Positions 43,930-56,768 of a stretch of 64,000 nt of DNA are shown piece by piece (the first letter of the stretch is position 1; each line of letters starts with the position of its first letter). A model generated the notes under the pieces. It did not search any database, had not been told where the DNA came from, and saw nothing but the letters and a program-made list of their open reading frames with translations. Source of the DNA: Persicaria tinctoria (Eukaryota; Streptophyta; Magnoliopsida; Caryophyllales; Polygonaceae); the NCBI GenBank assembly GCA_037127255.1, contig JBANSL010000020.1, positions 64,615,598 through 64,679,597 of the forward strand, given 5' to 3'. Made by a program: the position numbers and the translations under genes.

Positions 43930-45946
43930 CTTTGAAATCTTTTAGGAGTCATCCTTCCCTAGAGGATACAGGTTTGTGGAAGGGATAATTTGTATGTCTG
44001 CCATAAATTTTCTTCATTGCTTTACATTTGTGCTTTCGGAAGTATGCTGACTTAAATGATGTGTCTTCCCTCATGTCCTGTCAAAATGCTAAAAAGACCA
44101 TATATCAATGACAAACATAAATCAAGCTAATTTTGGATGCAAGAAGATGGTGCAACATATATTACTTACCCAATGATGAGGCATCAAGTACTCCAAGAAT
44201 TGATTCTCTAAATTCCCTGCACTCAAACTACGGAAAAAAGAAGAAGATTTTTTTAGTTTAATATAGAACTCAGAAAGGCTACTCAATCACCAAATAGCAC
44301 ATAAGAACACAATAGAAATGCAAAAGGCAACTAAGAAAAGGAAGATTCAACTGGGAAAGCTGGTTATTCAGAAAGCACAAATGAACCAAACAATAAGAAA
44401 TCAACAAACTTTTCCCTCCATTTTGAGCGGCAAGCTAAATAGATTTAAACAGCACAGAAAGGGCATCATCATGTACACTTCAAATATGATAAAATCCATT
44501 GCTTGAAAATTGGCAAACCGAATATTTTATGCACAAAGTACATGCCATGTTCGCTAAAACTCGGAAAACCATTAACAATGAGTATGTGATTTTATCTCAA
44601 CTAAAAATCTTCACTAAATAAATAAAAAAATTACATGGCAATTCATCAAACACCTTGAAGGCATCCTTAACTCTCCCAATGAAGAAAGAAGCTACCATAG
44701 TTTGGAGGTTATCCATAAATCTTTGCGCTAAACTTAACCCTCTCCAAAAAGCTTCTTCGAATTCAGAATTCACAACATTGAAACAAAAAATAAAGACAAA
44801 ATGTTCACACCACTTGGTTAACAAGTATTAATTTGAATCATGAGAACAATAGTTGATACACAGCACTAAATTAGTTAAGTTATTTTACCTCTTTCTCATT
44901 CCCATGAACCTGGGCACAATCAGTGTGGAAGTATCCAGGCTACACAAAAAGATATTAATCCCCATGTAAGCAACAAATTTCATCTTTAAGACTGACTCGT
45001 ATTTAGGAAACAAATAACACCAGGACCATTCGAGAATAATAAACAAACATATGCTTGTTTTACAACTTTAAGGCATAGACTCTATCAAATACCTTGTATT
45101 GGTAAATAAAGAGCGGTCATTCCGGGATCGAACCGGGGACCTATCAAATACCAATTCAACAGAGTTTACAGTAAACAATTAGTAAAAATTAGTTCGAAAC
45201 TCACTAAATCTAAACCACGACAATATTTGCTTAACCATTCATCTCCTCTAATTAAGCAAATCGTTGAACTGTCATCTTCTGTAAATTAGCAAAATAATCT
45301 ACTTGTTATAGGACATTTGGCACAAATTTTAATTGAAACAAACGATTGCAATTAGAAAAAAATTCATTTCAATCAACAAAACCTGTAACCTTACGAATCG
45401 ATTAAACGTCCAGATCCGGAGCTGGAGGCGTGACATACATCTGCATCAACCAGAATAAAAATGAAATCATCAACACAATTTGCCGGAAACAAGTTCACGC
45501 TTCAATTCGATTGCAATTACAGAAGGCTTCACCTCTTTGAAGTCGTAGAAATCGTTATCGGGATCAGGCGGCTTCCGGACAAAGAAATTGCAATCAAGCA
45601 AGCTGATTTCATGAAACTACTCCTCGTCGATCCTGTAATTCACGACCATATTGGAGTCCCAACCGCGGGTGGAGACGAAGCCCTTGCTCTGGATCATCTC
45701 TATCTCGAGGTCGGCGGTGGCGACGGAGCCGGGAGAGTCGCGGGAGGAGGACGAAGGGGAGAAGAGGAGGGGCTCGTACTCGACGTCGAAGCCCTTCTTG
45801 TTGTCGACCTCTTCGTCTTCGTCCATGTCATAGTTGTCGGGGCCGCCAGCGCCGAGAAGGTAGTGGAAAGGCTTGGAAGGGTAGGGTTTGGGAGAAGATG
45901 CGAACTGAAGAGTTGAAACTTGAAAGGATGAAAGACATAGTGGCAT
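43930..45946 (-). pseudogene. Decayed multi-exon host gene, conserved plant protein of unknown function
   Basis: The first exon-like block (45528-45946) encodes an acidic patch (DMDEDEEVDN) and FDVEYEPLLF, followed by QSKGFVSTRGWDSN. It continues to RKPPDPDNDFYDF before a GT. It contains TAG at 45617-45619 where neighbours predict an acidic residue. A second short block (about 45396-45435, MYVTPP) runs into TAA. Further exon-like blocks with GT-AG style edges lie near 44883-44937, 44640-44780, 44167-44226 and 43945-44079. The N-terminal part looks like a plastid-protein leader followed by a conserved domain, but I cannot name the family. The two stops argue for a pseudogene. A MITE abuts its 5' end. 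Confidence 0.5.
45094..45140 (-). repeat. 47-bp insert carrying a tRNA 3' fragment, flanked by 12-bp direct repeats
   Basis: CTATCAAATACC occurs at 45082-45093 and again at 45141-45152. On the minus strand the insert contains GTCCCCGGTTCGATCCCGGA, a T arm with the invariant TTCGATC loop, and then ATGACCGC as an acceptor-like end. No 5' half of a tRNA is present, so this is not a tRNA gene. Confidence 0.65.
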
Positions 45947-46329
45947 TGGGGAGATATCTAATAAGAAGTAACATTTAAATGAGAAGTAAGTCTTATACCC
46001 TTTAGATTAAAATATTTTTTTTTATATGGATATAGGAGACATATCTAATGATAAATATATCAATGTTTTTTTTAAAATTATTTTTTATGCTATTTTTTTG
46101 AATGATGAATGAAAAAGCTAATTTAAATTAGCATAAAAACCCTAAAATGAACCTTAAATCACCCTCTAGATAAATAGTGTAAAAAATATTTTTTTTTAAA
46201 AAAACATTGATATATTTATCATTAGATATGTGCCCTATATCCCTGTAAAAAAATCATTTTAATCTAAGGGGTATAAGGCTTACTTCTCATCTTCTCATTT
46301 AAATGTTACTTCTCATTAGATATCTCCCC
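45946..46329. mobile_element. Fold-back MITE at the 5' end of the decayed gene
   Basis: 384 bp. GGGGAGATATCTAAT at the left matches the reverse of ATTAGATATCTCCCC at the right, and the inverted similarity extends about 150 bp on each side (including AGAAGTAACATTTAAATGAG). TAGTGGCA flanks both sides (45938-45945 and 46330-46337), an 8-bp duplication suggesting hAT, or 9 bp with one mismatch suggesting Mutator. Confidence 0.85.
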
Positions 46330-46337
46330 TAGTGGCA

Positions 46338-47286
46338 GTTACTACGTAAATATTCAAAGCTCACAAGTCACAAGTAAAGTGAAGGGTAAAAAGGGTAACT
46401 CAATTTTTGATTGGAGAAACTAAATACACCCCAAATCTTGCACGTCGGAATTGACGTGCAGTTTCAAGTGGGTTAATTAATTTTTTTAGCTTAGCGTTCC
46501 CACGTGCATTTTTTATGAGGATTTGCGGTGTATCTAACAACACCTCTTTTTATTTACCGAAACTATAGAAGATATAGACTCGAGGTCTAACACCATCCAC
46601 AACTATGGTCTATGAGATTATCTCTAATTTATTTATTTTTTCTCCACTTATAATATTTTGACACCTCATTTATTTTTTATTTTAAATAATTTTCCATTTT
46701 ATCAACCTCTTTCTTTAAAATTTTTATATTTTTACTCCACAACCCTGATATTACCTCATCTTTCTCTTTCATATAGTTTTTATCAATCAAAATATTATTA
46801 GTTAAATAAAAATTATTATTAGTTAAATAAAAAATATAAAAATAAATAAAGCACTAGGCTTTTTTGCACATGGTTCAAGCCCTTCAAGGTACTATGCACA
46901 CCAAGGTAACCCTTTCCTCCATTTACCTTAAGGTTTTACCTACAAACATATGGTTACCTTATAATTGCCTTAAAGTAATAAAAACCCTTGGTTATGGATG
47001 CTCTAATGGAACAAAACCACCCTTTAATTGGCTCATTTGCATAAAATCACCCTTTAAATACTTATTTGCAGGAAACCACCCACTAGACACCTTCAGTTAA
47101 CACTTAACATAAGACCACCCCAACCTAAGTTCCATGTCATTTATGTTAAAAGGATGAAAATAATCATATTACTCCACAATTGTTGCAGCTTAAATAAATA
47201 TATCTAATGATTTATATAATACAATACAATATAAAAATAAAGTAATAGAAACTACTGAGCTCTCTAGTAGTAAAATGAAATGAATT
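46338..47286. other. Intergenic stretch 3' of copy C
   Basis: AT-rich. A duplicated TTATTAGTTAAATAAAAA lies near 46795-46830. No supported gene. Confidence 0.4.
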
Positions 47287-50200
47287 TTAATGATGAATAT
47301 AACTACACCCGGTTTGGGTTTGAGTTTGAGTGTAAGTGTCAGTTTGAGTTTGAGTTTGGGGTAAAGAGCAAACAGCAGTATCCGTGAGGAGCGTAGAGCT
47401 GGTAATAGAGGGGAAGGGAAAGCTCCCCTGTTGTGGTGGATGCCGGTGGTGGTGCTGGTGCACGTCTCTCATTGCCTTGAACCTCATGTCGTCCGTGAAC
47501 GTTCCCGCTTCCGGGATCACTTCCGGAACCTCCATTTGGCCCTCCAGCATGCTCACAACCTCCGACATTGTGGGGCGGAGAGACGGAGAGCCATTTGTGC
47601 ACAAAAGGCCAACCTTCACCATCCTCTCCGCCTCCTCCATGTTGACCCCATCCCTACCAAGCTGAAGCTTCTCGTCCACGATGGCTGCATAGCCCCTGTT
47701 TCGTTGCAAATGGCAGGCCTGTCGTGATCCATCATATATAATTAACCCAAACAATTCAATAATATAACTATACATCGCTCTGAATAATGATCGACAAGAA
47801 AGAATTGAGGAGTAGATCTGGAGGATCCAAGTAATTAGAAGACTTGCCCAATCTAAGAGACAAAAGAAGTCGTCGGGTGGTGTGAAAGTATTGTTGCTCT
47901 TTCCACTGATGATTTCGAGTGCTAAGATGCCAAAGCTGTATACATCTACCTTGTTGGTGAGATATCCCCATAACGCATATTCTGGTGCCATATATCCACT
48001 GCACATACGTATCAAAAGCCCATCAGATCGAGTTCATTGATTTGATTTGCACCTACGTACTTACGTACGTACATACATACATACGTGCATTTAGTTAGTT
48101 CAGCCAGCTGCTACTTATATTATCATAAAAGTGCTTACATTGTTCCAGCTACTTTGGTGCTAATGTGGGTCTTGCCTTCTTCCCCTAGTCTTGCCAGCCC
48201 AAAGTCCGAAATTTTAGCATTCATGTCTTTGTCAAGCAGCACGTTTGTAGCTTTGATGTCTCTGTGCACAATTTTGAGCCTCGACTCCTCATGTAGGAAG
48301 GCTAAACCGCGAGCCACCCCCAAAAATATATTCACTCTGGTTGGCCAGTCCAAGATACAGTCTTGTGCATCTACATACATTTCATTAAATTGTCCAGATC
48401 GATCAACACTTGGATAACTAATTAATAAATAAATAAATAAATAAAAGCCAATGTTTTGGTTTTGAGAGAGAGCGCGCAGTTGATGGGTTGTTTTCAAATC
48501 ACATACCAAACAAAGAGCCTGCAAGGCTGTTGTTCTCCATGTACTCATAAACCAACAATAACTGATCCCCTTGGGTACAGCATCCATGAAGCTTCACAAG
48601 GTTTGGGTGATGTAAACAAGAAATCATCGCAATCTCATTCAAGAACTCTCGACTTCCTTGCTTTGAACTAGCTGAAAGCTGTTTCACAGCGATAGCGGTG
48701 CCATCAGGCAGCAGACCCTGCAGTTGGTTTAAATATTTTCATCTGTCATCTGTCCGTTTATAATTATACAATGATTAATCTCACTCTCACAAAGGATATA
48801 CTGTATAAAGTAGTCATCATATCGCCAGAGTTAGGTTAGCGTACCTTGTAGACAGGTCCAAACCCGCCTTCCCCTATCTTGTTCACCGGATCAAAGTTGT
48901 TGGTCACATCTTTGATTTGCTTTAGAGTGTAGCCACCTAGTGGCAATTCCACTCCACTGTCATCTGCTCACAGGTTAAAGAGAGATGAAAGCTTTTCAAA
49001 ATACATATATAGGCCATTGGAATGATGTGATAAAATAGCATATAATCTTTCAGCAGATAAAAACTACACATTTACCATTTTGACAGCAAATTTTGCCAAT
49101 GCTTGGAATTCATCAATTAATGCTTCTTACCTTTTGAACCTGCTCTTTTCCTTCCTTTATCTATCACCAGTTTCCACCAGATAACGAGCAACAGTGAACT
49201 GATGAGAACAAACATAAATACAGAAGCACCTATAATTAAATCATTTGTTCTCCTCGTTGCACTGTGTGAGCAATGTCCAGAATCTGTCAAGTACCGCGTG
49301 AATGCGTCATGTCAGAAAAACAAATTGCTGGAAACAAAATCGTTTTTGCTTATTCCAGAACCATAACTAGCCCAAGCTCAATTGAAAAGAAACAAATTTA
49401 GAGCATGCTAACAGAGCACAAGGCAAACTTGAAAAACCTTACTATATTTGCTCATTTGTAACTACTATCTACCAAGTTTTTTATTTGGCAAATTAATAAG
49501 CAATAACAAGTCCACTAACCATGATGCACAGATATAGCTGATATGAGAGGTCCATAAACACCTCTCTTAGGAATCCTTGTAGTTCCTTTCCCAGCCCAGT
49601 AAAACCGAATCTCTAAACTATTATTGGTCACACTTGCATTGAACTGTTTAACGAGTGGCTTTTGGGCACCATGAGCTTCATCTTCAATGTTGAAATCCTT
49701 TTGAACTAATTTATCCTGCAGAAAGAATACCATTAGCCCAATGTAAAAAGGAGGTTTAACAGACAATTGATTTCATCTTAGAACCTGAATGAAAATATCG
49801 AAAATGCGCCTTCCAAGGCTGTTATATGTATTGTCACTCGTGAACCGGATCTCAGCAAAATAGAGATTGATTGTATAATTCCCATTTTCCAAGCAATAAC
49901 CATAGTAAGTTAGCGTAATAGGCGTGACCCTTGCAGTGGTATACAATGTAGACAAATTGCTGGATGTCAATGTTTCAATGTAACGTATATTTTGGTGGTT
50001 ATTGTCATCCATGAAGTCTCCAGTACTACTAAATCCCCAGTTGCTTGTACTATTCGTGAAGTATACTGCATCCCCACTTTGACCTGATGCATCTCCTTCA
50101 TAAACTACCTTCCCTTCATCACCATTGATGATTACATCATCTCCACCACAGTTGACATGGAAAGAACATCCATCTGCCGTGAAACAATGAAATACATGTA

Positions 50201-53200
50201 AAACTATTAAATCTTCAGCTACAAATTATTAAGTGTAAAAATTACCTTTTTTTTATTCATCATATCCAGTAAAAGAAAACTCTATCTGCATGTTACATGT
50301 TTATTAGGAAGCAAATTAGACACTTGTGTGATATTTTTTACACTGCAGCAGATTACATATGATTTTAACTATCAACAAGATTAGGTACTCAAAAACATCA
50401 ATCTAAAAAGTAACATCCAGATTTAACTGACGCCATGATTTTCAGAAGCATTACTTACAGCGAGGACAATTAGTTGTGTCTAGGCATGGCAGAAGTCTTC
50501 TTCTAGTATTTGGGAGAAAAGAGAGAGAGAGAGAGAGAAGTTCAATTTAGTAAGCAGCAACTACCAATTTTTAAGAGGGCAAAACTGCTTGATTCTATTT
50601 AGGAAAGGCACAAGAGCATCTTACAAGTTATTCTCTGCTGAAGAGCTTCTGAACAAATTAATGTTTAAATTACTGCCACAAGTGATCAAGGTACAGAATT
50701 GGGTAAGATGTTTCCCATCACCATCTCAAATAATTAGTTTAGAAAGGAAAATCAGGGCTTACAGATTTGCCTGACAAGCGGGTTGATCAGGACCTTGCCA
50801 ATTGAAATTATTGTAGGAAAGATCACTGCACCAACACCAAAAATATAAAATAACATATCATAACTAAAACAATATAACTAATTTCATCTAACTACAATAT
50901 TACATAGTTTGCTGTTTCAATGGTCACAAGCACCCTTCAGCAGTTCAGCCAGTGCTTCGGGCATACAAATTTAGTGATAATTTACCATACCGCAAGGATG
51001 AATTACGTGGAAAACACAAACGGTGAAAGCGTCAGGGAAAAAAAATAAAACCATTAGCAGGGGGGGAAATGAAACAAGGTCACTTACATGTTCAACCCAG
51101 CATTCAAAATTGTAGCAGGTACATTCCCACTAAGCAAGTTACCAGATAAGAATCTGTTTCAAGCAACAGTATTCAGTCCACTTGATTGTCAAGAGATTAA
51201 GAAAGCTTAATCCAACTGAAACAAGTAAATAATGGGCTATTCACTCACAAGACTTTCAAATATTTTGCAGGGATGTAGGCTGGAAGTTGTCCCACCAACC
51301 TGTTAAAACTGAGGTCCCTGTTTGGTCAGTGTAAAACAAAATCAAAAGCTGATTTGCTCACAAAATCACAAGGAACCATCTTGAGGACTTCCATAAGAAT
51401 AAAACTGGTCTAATTTTGAAACTAAGCATGGTGATGGAGGTGCCAAAATTAGCCACTCAACTATGATCAAGATGAGAGTAAATTGTAAAAATGGACTTAC
51501 AGTAGCTGCAAATTGTCCATTTGCCACAGGTAATGAGGAATTTCCCCAGATATGTTGCAGTTCCTAAGAACACTATAAAGAAAGTCAACGGAAAGAAGGC
51601 TAGGTGTATGATAATGACAGCTAGAAGCAGAGATAGAAGTTTACGTACAGTATTGTAAAACCTGCTTTATTATTCAGGACAGGAATGCCTTGGGTTGTCC
51701 CATTGATATCACTAATTCTCCTGTATATTATTATCAAACAGAAAGTTAAACTGTCTAAAATCCAATACGTACTAATTGAGACCGTAGACTGTTGAAAGAG
51801 CTCATTACTCACAGTTGTGATAAGTTGTTCAAATAAAAGATTTCAGGTGGAATAGGGCCCGTCAAGCCACTTGCATGCATTTCTCTTCATAAATACACAT
51901 AGATAAAGTGTGAGAAGCATTGCTCTTCTTTGCTGTAAGTTTAGTTGAAGCCCTTTGATTTCAAGATTCTAAAACTTACAATCTGTACAGTTGCTTCCAG
52001 CTGCCTATAAAGCTAGGGATTGCCCCTCTCAAGTTATTAGCATTAATCCTACTGCAAGTTTAAAGTATTTAGGTGTAAGTTACAATGTGGATCAAAAAAC
52101 CAGTCAACGGAAAAGAAAGCTAGGGACAAAGTGATAACAAGAACTAACAAATCTGTCAAATTCTTTAGCCCAGTAAGCGCTACAGGCAGTGCTCCGGATA
52201 ATTGGTTGGACGAAAGCATTCTGCAGCTCGAAACAGAACAGCAGATGAACTGCTAGTCTAAAATATGCTAAATGAGAAGAGGTAGCAGAAAAACAGTGGA
52301 TCAAGAAGTGTCTTACAGAGTTCCCAAATCAGTTAACTTCCCAAGTTCAGCAGGAAGTGTTCCAGAAAACTGGTTGGCTTCAAGGCTCCTGGTAAGATGG
52401 GATTTTGCATGAGTATCAAGAGATCCATCTAAAGCTACACTTTCCCACTACATCAAAATTGGCTAAGTTCCCTTCCCTACACCCTTTATCCATAATGATT
52501 TTTCTTTTTAAAAAAATGAAGCTCCAGTGAACAGCTATTTTGCATCATAACATTTCAAAAGTATCAACCATATGACCCATTAAACATATTCTAATACATA
52601 GATTCATAAATATCTCAAAACTCACAGGTATGTGAGACTGGTCATACTTCCAAGAAATGTTGGGATTTCTCCTGATAGCCGATTCACAGAAAGGGAGCTG
52701 CATCATGTCACCTGCATTAATGTCGTGAAGGATGGAATTTCAAGTCGTAAACATCACAGATTCTATAAAGGAGCTTACATCCATTTCAGCTTCAGTGGAG
52801 CCCACTCTGGAGGTATTTCACCACTGAGATAGTTGTAGGCAAAGTCTCTGAGCCGTACAGTAAACATCATATCAACAAAGGGTGCCTTGTAAACAAGCAG
52901 CAGAGAAATGAAATACATATTAAAGAGAGAGTTCTTACACCACTTGCAGATGAGGAAGCTTAAAAAGTTCAGGAGGGAGTATACCCGGAAGGTTGAATCG
53001 CTTTAGCACTCTGCAAAGCATATAATAACAAGTAGTGTAATATTAATTAATAAAGATGGCCAAGAAAGCCTACAAGTTGAGGTCCGACTCTGGAAAAACA
53101 GCAGAATCAAGCAATAAGATAGCTCAGACATTGCAACAACACGAAAGGATAACAATAACAAGATGATAGAAACATACAAACTCACAACATGGCATTCGTT

Positions 53201-53419
53201 GTTCTCGAACTGACAGTCACAGTGGATGGTAATGTTAGCATCAGGGGGCGGCTGAGGTGACATTCCAACCATTTCAATTTGGCAAGAAGTGTCGTTAAAC
53301 TTCCAGTATCTGGAGCCCAATTTATTGATAATTTGTTGGAGAGCAACCACTATGAACACATATAGGAGGGTTCAGTTAGATTCTTGTACTGCAAATCAAC
53401 CCTTAAAAACACAAGGAAA

Positions 53420-53456
<37 letters not shown>

Positions 53457-53904
53457 TCGGTTCAATTTTATTAAAAAAGAAAAGAAAAGTAGAGATCAGA
53501 TATATAGGAATCTGGAATTGAATCTGTATATGGATCGATCAGCAGAGCCAGCAAGAGCAGGTCATACAATTAGAATAGAGAATGATGGTATATATGGCAA
53601 TTATTAAGGACATCCTAAAAACATCATCGATCTATTATCTATATATGGCCTGTAGCAGTAAAGGCCACAGTCCACAGGGAGAGTAAAACACCGAGATTTA
53701 TGATACCCAAATCCCAAAAGAAAAGACCCCCTATATATGAAATTGAAAGTTGAAACCAACTAAAAGAGAAATTCATATGTTTAATTTGAGGGAAAAAGGA
53801 GAGGGCGTTGAAAAAGGCATACCTTCATCGTCTACTAACTTGGATTTGGAATACCCAAACCAGCCCGTAGTAAGGAGGAGCAGTATAAGAAACACGGTCT
53901 CCAT
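47287..53904 (-). CDS. LRR-malectin receptor-like serine/threonine kinase, copy C (LRR-VIII-2, RKF1-like)
   Basis: Complete gene. Exon 1 (53823-53904) gives a short signal peptide with an ILLLL core. Exon 2 (about 53188-53345) encodes the Cys-containing N-cap. About eleven LRR exons of roughly 70 nt run from about 53015 down to about 50760. Malectin exons are about 49785-50170 and about 49519-49715. A transmembrane exon lies near 49140-49285. Kinase exons include GEGGFG near 48865-48880, the catalytic Lys in AVKQLS near 48690, HRD near 48262 and DFG near 48205 (an RD kinase), and APEYALWGY near 47980. The intron 47719-47847 has a GC donor and no in-frame stop. The tail ends in a Gln-Thr repeat and is longer and different from that of copy B. 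It is the copy nearest the seipin gene and so a candidate RKF1 (At1g29750) orthologue, by position only. Confidence 0.9.
47719..47847 (-). other. GC-AG intron (or exitron-like segment) in the copy C kinase domain
   Basis: By homology with copy B (GTAAGC after LDW at 22046), the exon should end after GATTGG. Here the next bases are GCAAGT, the strong consensus for GC-AG introns, and the acceptor is GACAG. The segment is 129 nt, divisible by three, and open in frame, so retention would add 43 residues without a stop. Confidence 0.75.
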
Positions 53905-54899
53905 AGAAAGAAATTAACTGATGAGCTGGGAGAGAGAGATCTTAATTATCGATTGTACGTTCAACTGTTCAAGAGAGAGAGAAACACAGCTACATGCCTG
54001 GGATTTTTTTTTATTTTTGGGGTATTCGATCACTGTCCAGTCAAGAAGACAGTAAGGGGATAGAGGGAAAAGGATGGAGAGAGAGGAAGAGGTTAAGAAT
54101 TACTAGTACATCTCCATCTCCATCTCCATCTCCGTAGATGGATGGATGGATGTAAAATGTGGGAATTGGGAACGGGAATGAATGGCCCACTCGATCGATT
54201 GGAATTACAGTAGGAGTATTACACATCCCTTCTTAGTTCTTCCTTCTTACTACTGTAGTACAGAAGACTACAGTACTTGTTTTGACAATTTCGTAAACGT
54301 CTAGATAGACTCTGGCTCCTTCCTACCCCTCCGGCTCCGCCCATTCAAACTTTATGCCGCCTTTCTCAAATCATCCAAATGTTTTTCAACTACACCATCA
54401 CCTCACCGTATATATACATATACGATTATACGGAGTATTATAGAGAGATGGATGTTTGCATTCTTTCAATATTCATACACATACCCATACACACACCGTA
54501 TATCCTATGTTAATACATAAATGAAAACTTATGCACTACATTACATTTTTTTATTATCTATTTATCTAAAAAAGATGTTAAAAATATATAAAATATAATC
54601 TTTGTAAATAATTTTATACTTATTAATATTAGGTATGAATTTATAAAAAAAAATGTAAATAATTAATATTTTATGTATTTTTTATTATTTTAAAAATAAT
54701 AAAGAGTTGCTTTCAAAAAAAAAAAAAAAAAAAAGAGTTAGTCAACAATTTGATGTGACTAATTGGTTTCCCAAGTGATTAAGTAGTTCATTATTTTGGG
54801 GGAATTCCTTTTATTTTTAAATTTTCTAGCTACCAAACAATTTATTTGCTGAATAATCGAGTGTGACAAAACTCTAGGTTGATTGAAGCATTTACAGTA
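53905..54899. other. Presumed promoter region of copy C
   Basis: Contains a CTCCATCTCCATCTCC repeat near 54110-54130 and a GGATGGATGGATGG run near 54135-54150, then AT-rich sequence and a run of about 20 A near 54717-54735. No gene seen. Confidence 0.4.
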
Positions 54900-55125
54900 C
54901 TTTTTTCATTTTTTTCATTTTTTTTATAAGGAAATAATTCGAGGTCGGACATGTCCGAACCTCGATAGGCCGACAAAGTCGGCAGACGGCTAACCGTCTA
55001 AACATACAACATAGAAATAGAAAAATACAATATAGAAACAAAAAAAAGGTGCAGTACAAACGGTGGAAGGCACACAAATACAAATACAGTCGAACAAGCG
55101 AACCAAGCCCAACCAAGCTGTAATT
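54900..55125 (-). mobile_element. LINE/SINE 3' end fragment
   Basis: A T-rich tract (reverse poly-A) is followed on the minus strand, in reverse order, by a self-complementary GGTTCGGACATGTCCGACC and GACTTTGTCGGCCTATCGA, preceded by GACGGTTAGCCGTCTGCC. The last two match the 3' end of the retroposon at 36464-37981. Strongly 5' truncated; target duplication not clear. Confidence 0.65.
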
Positions 55126-55435
55126 ATTTTTTTTTAAAAAAAAACAGCAACATTTTTCTTCCCACTTGTAATTAGCATTTATATAGATGCACCCCAGTAT
55201 TCAATAATTTTCAAATCTATTAGTAGTAGGTACGTAAAACGCCAAAATTCTATGTTTGACCAAACCCACCGTCGCCCATGCATTTCCAATAAAATACAGT
55301 AGTTGTATTTTGTTGTAGTCTTAAAGGGTCCGTTTGTAGAAATATTCATTATAATTTATAATATACAATATTGTATTATAATCTTTCAAAAAAAAATTAA
55401 ACTTAAAATAAGTGCATTATAAATAGAGAAAATGG
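55126..55435. other. AT-rich spacer
   Basis: No gene or element ends recognised. Confidence 0.4.
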
Positions 55436-56768
55436 TAGTGGATATACCACTTTGAATGAGCCATTGCAAAAATAGCCCCCGTCCCAAATAGCAAGAATGT
55501 CAAATTGGCCCAAGTAATTGCAAAAATAACCGGTTGTCCAAACCTGTTGCAACGGCTAACAATACGGTTGAAATTGGAAAGAGAAAACTGAAGAAAGCAG
55601 ACCTCACATCAACATCTTCGATCACAATCAGAACTTCAAGAAACTCATAGGAATTCAAAGGGGAAACCGCCATTGACAAAGGTTGGAGGGAAAACCTTGA
55701 GGGGAAGCGAGGGACGACACCGGAACAGAGAGAGAGAGAGAGAGAGGTGCTGCTTGCGCCACTGGTGTCGGAACCCAGAGCGAGGGACGACCCGAGATTG
55801 GAGACAGAGAATCCCACTGGTGCCGATTCCGCCATTGAAGAGAGGTACACCCCCGTCCTCTATCTCAAAGCTTTCTCCTTTAATGGTAGTTAGGGGGTTT
55901 CAAAGCATGTAAAATCAATTTCTGGCCGGTTGGAAGAATTGGGGGAATGGGTTTCGAAAAATGACAAAGGAAAACCCTAACTGTAAGTGTGGTCAGCGTT
56001 TTGGGGAGAGGGGTGGAGACTGGAGAGTTGCCATTGATGATAAGTTAGGGATGAAATTGAAGGTCGAAAATTGGTATAAGAGGTTAGACAACCCCAATGA
56101 AACAATGAAATTGGGATGGGTTTACTCGTCAATGGCGAGCGAGGTCCTTCTTGTGGATAGGGGAAACGATTGAATGGCTAGGTATAGGAAAATCTGGGTA
56201 GGGTTTGGTTTGGGGAATTAAGGGAAACTAATAGCATTTTGTAGCATAAAATGAGATCAATGGTGAGATATGTACGAATTTAACCTTAAAAAACAAAATA
56301 TGGATATGAAGTTGTTTGAGTTTCGTAACTCTTGTTTATTGAATAACAAAAACAGAGATCTTGAAACCAATGTTGTGGTGTTGTCAATTGTAGATGGTTT
56401 TTCAAAGCAATCTTGTGGTGTTGTCAGTTGTTGATGGTTTTTCCACGCAATTGTGTGGTGTTGTCATATGTAAAATGTTAAAACGTCTGGCAGAATAAAT
56501 ATTTTGACTGGCTATGCGTTTGTATGTACTGGCTAGGATTATTGCTGAAATGGGTGTTATCTGAATGACAGATTAAGGACAATGGCAAAAGGCAAAGGAA
56601 AAAGGGTCTCGACCCCAGCTGTAATATCTTATGAGCCAGCAGATTAGGGGCGTTTTTTTTTTGTATTCGTGATGTGAACATCGGTACTCTCTTATTATAT
56701 TTGTGCAGACGACTCTTGCCCTTCCTCCGTCGAAATATTTTAGAGGGAGGTCCAACTAGTTCTCCAAG

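Noticed and set aside
45112..45140. tRNA gene
   Set aside because: Only the T arm and acceptor-like end are present; no D or anticodon arm.
45461..45916. Plus-strand 151-codon ORF
   Set aside because: Antisense of the decayed minus-strand gene, whose frame has the acidic patch and conserved-looking motifs with GT-AG edges.
43930..45946. Identification of the decayed gene as the plastid protein HEMERA/pTAC12
   Set aside because: The visible motifs do not match what I recall of that protein, so I left it unnamed.
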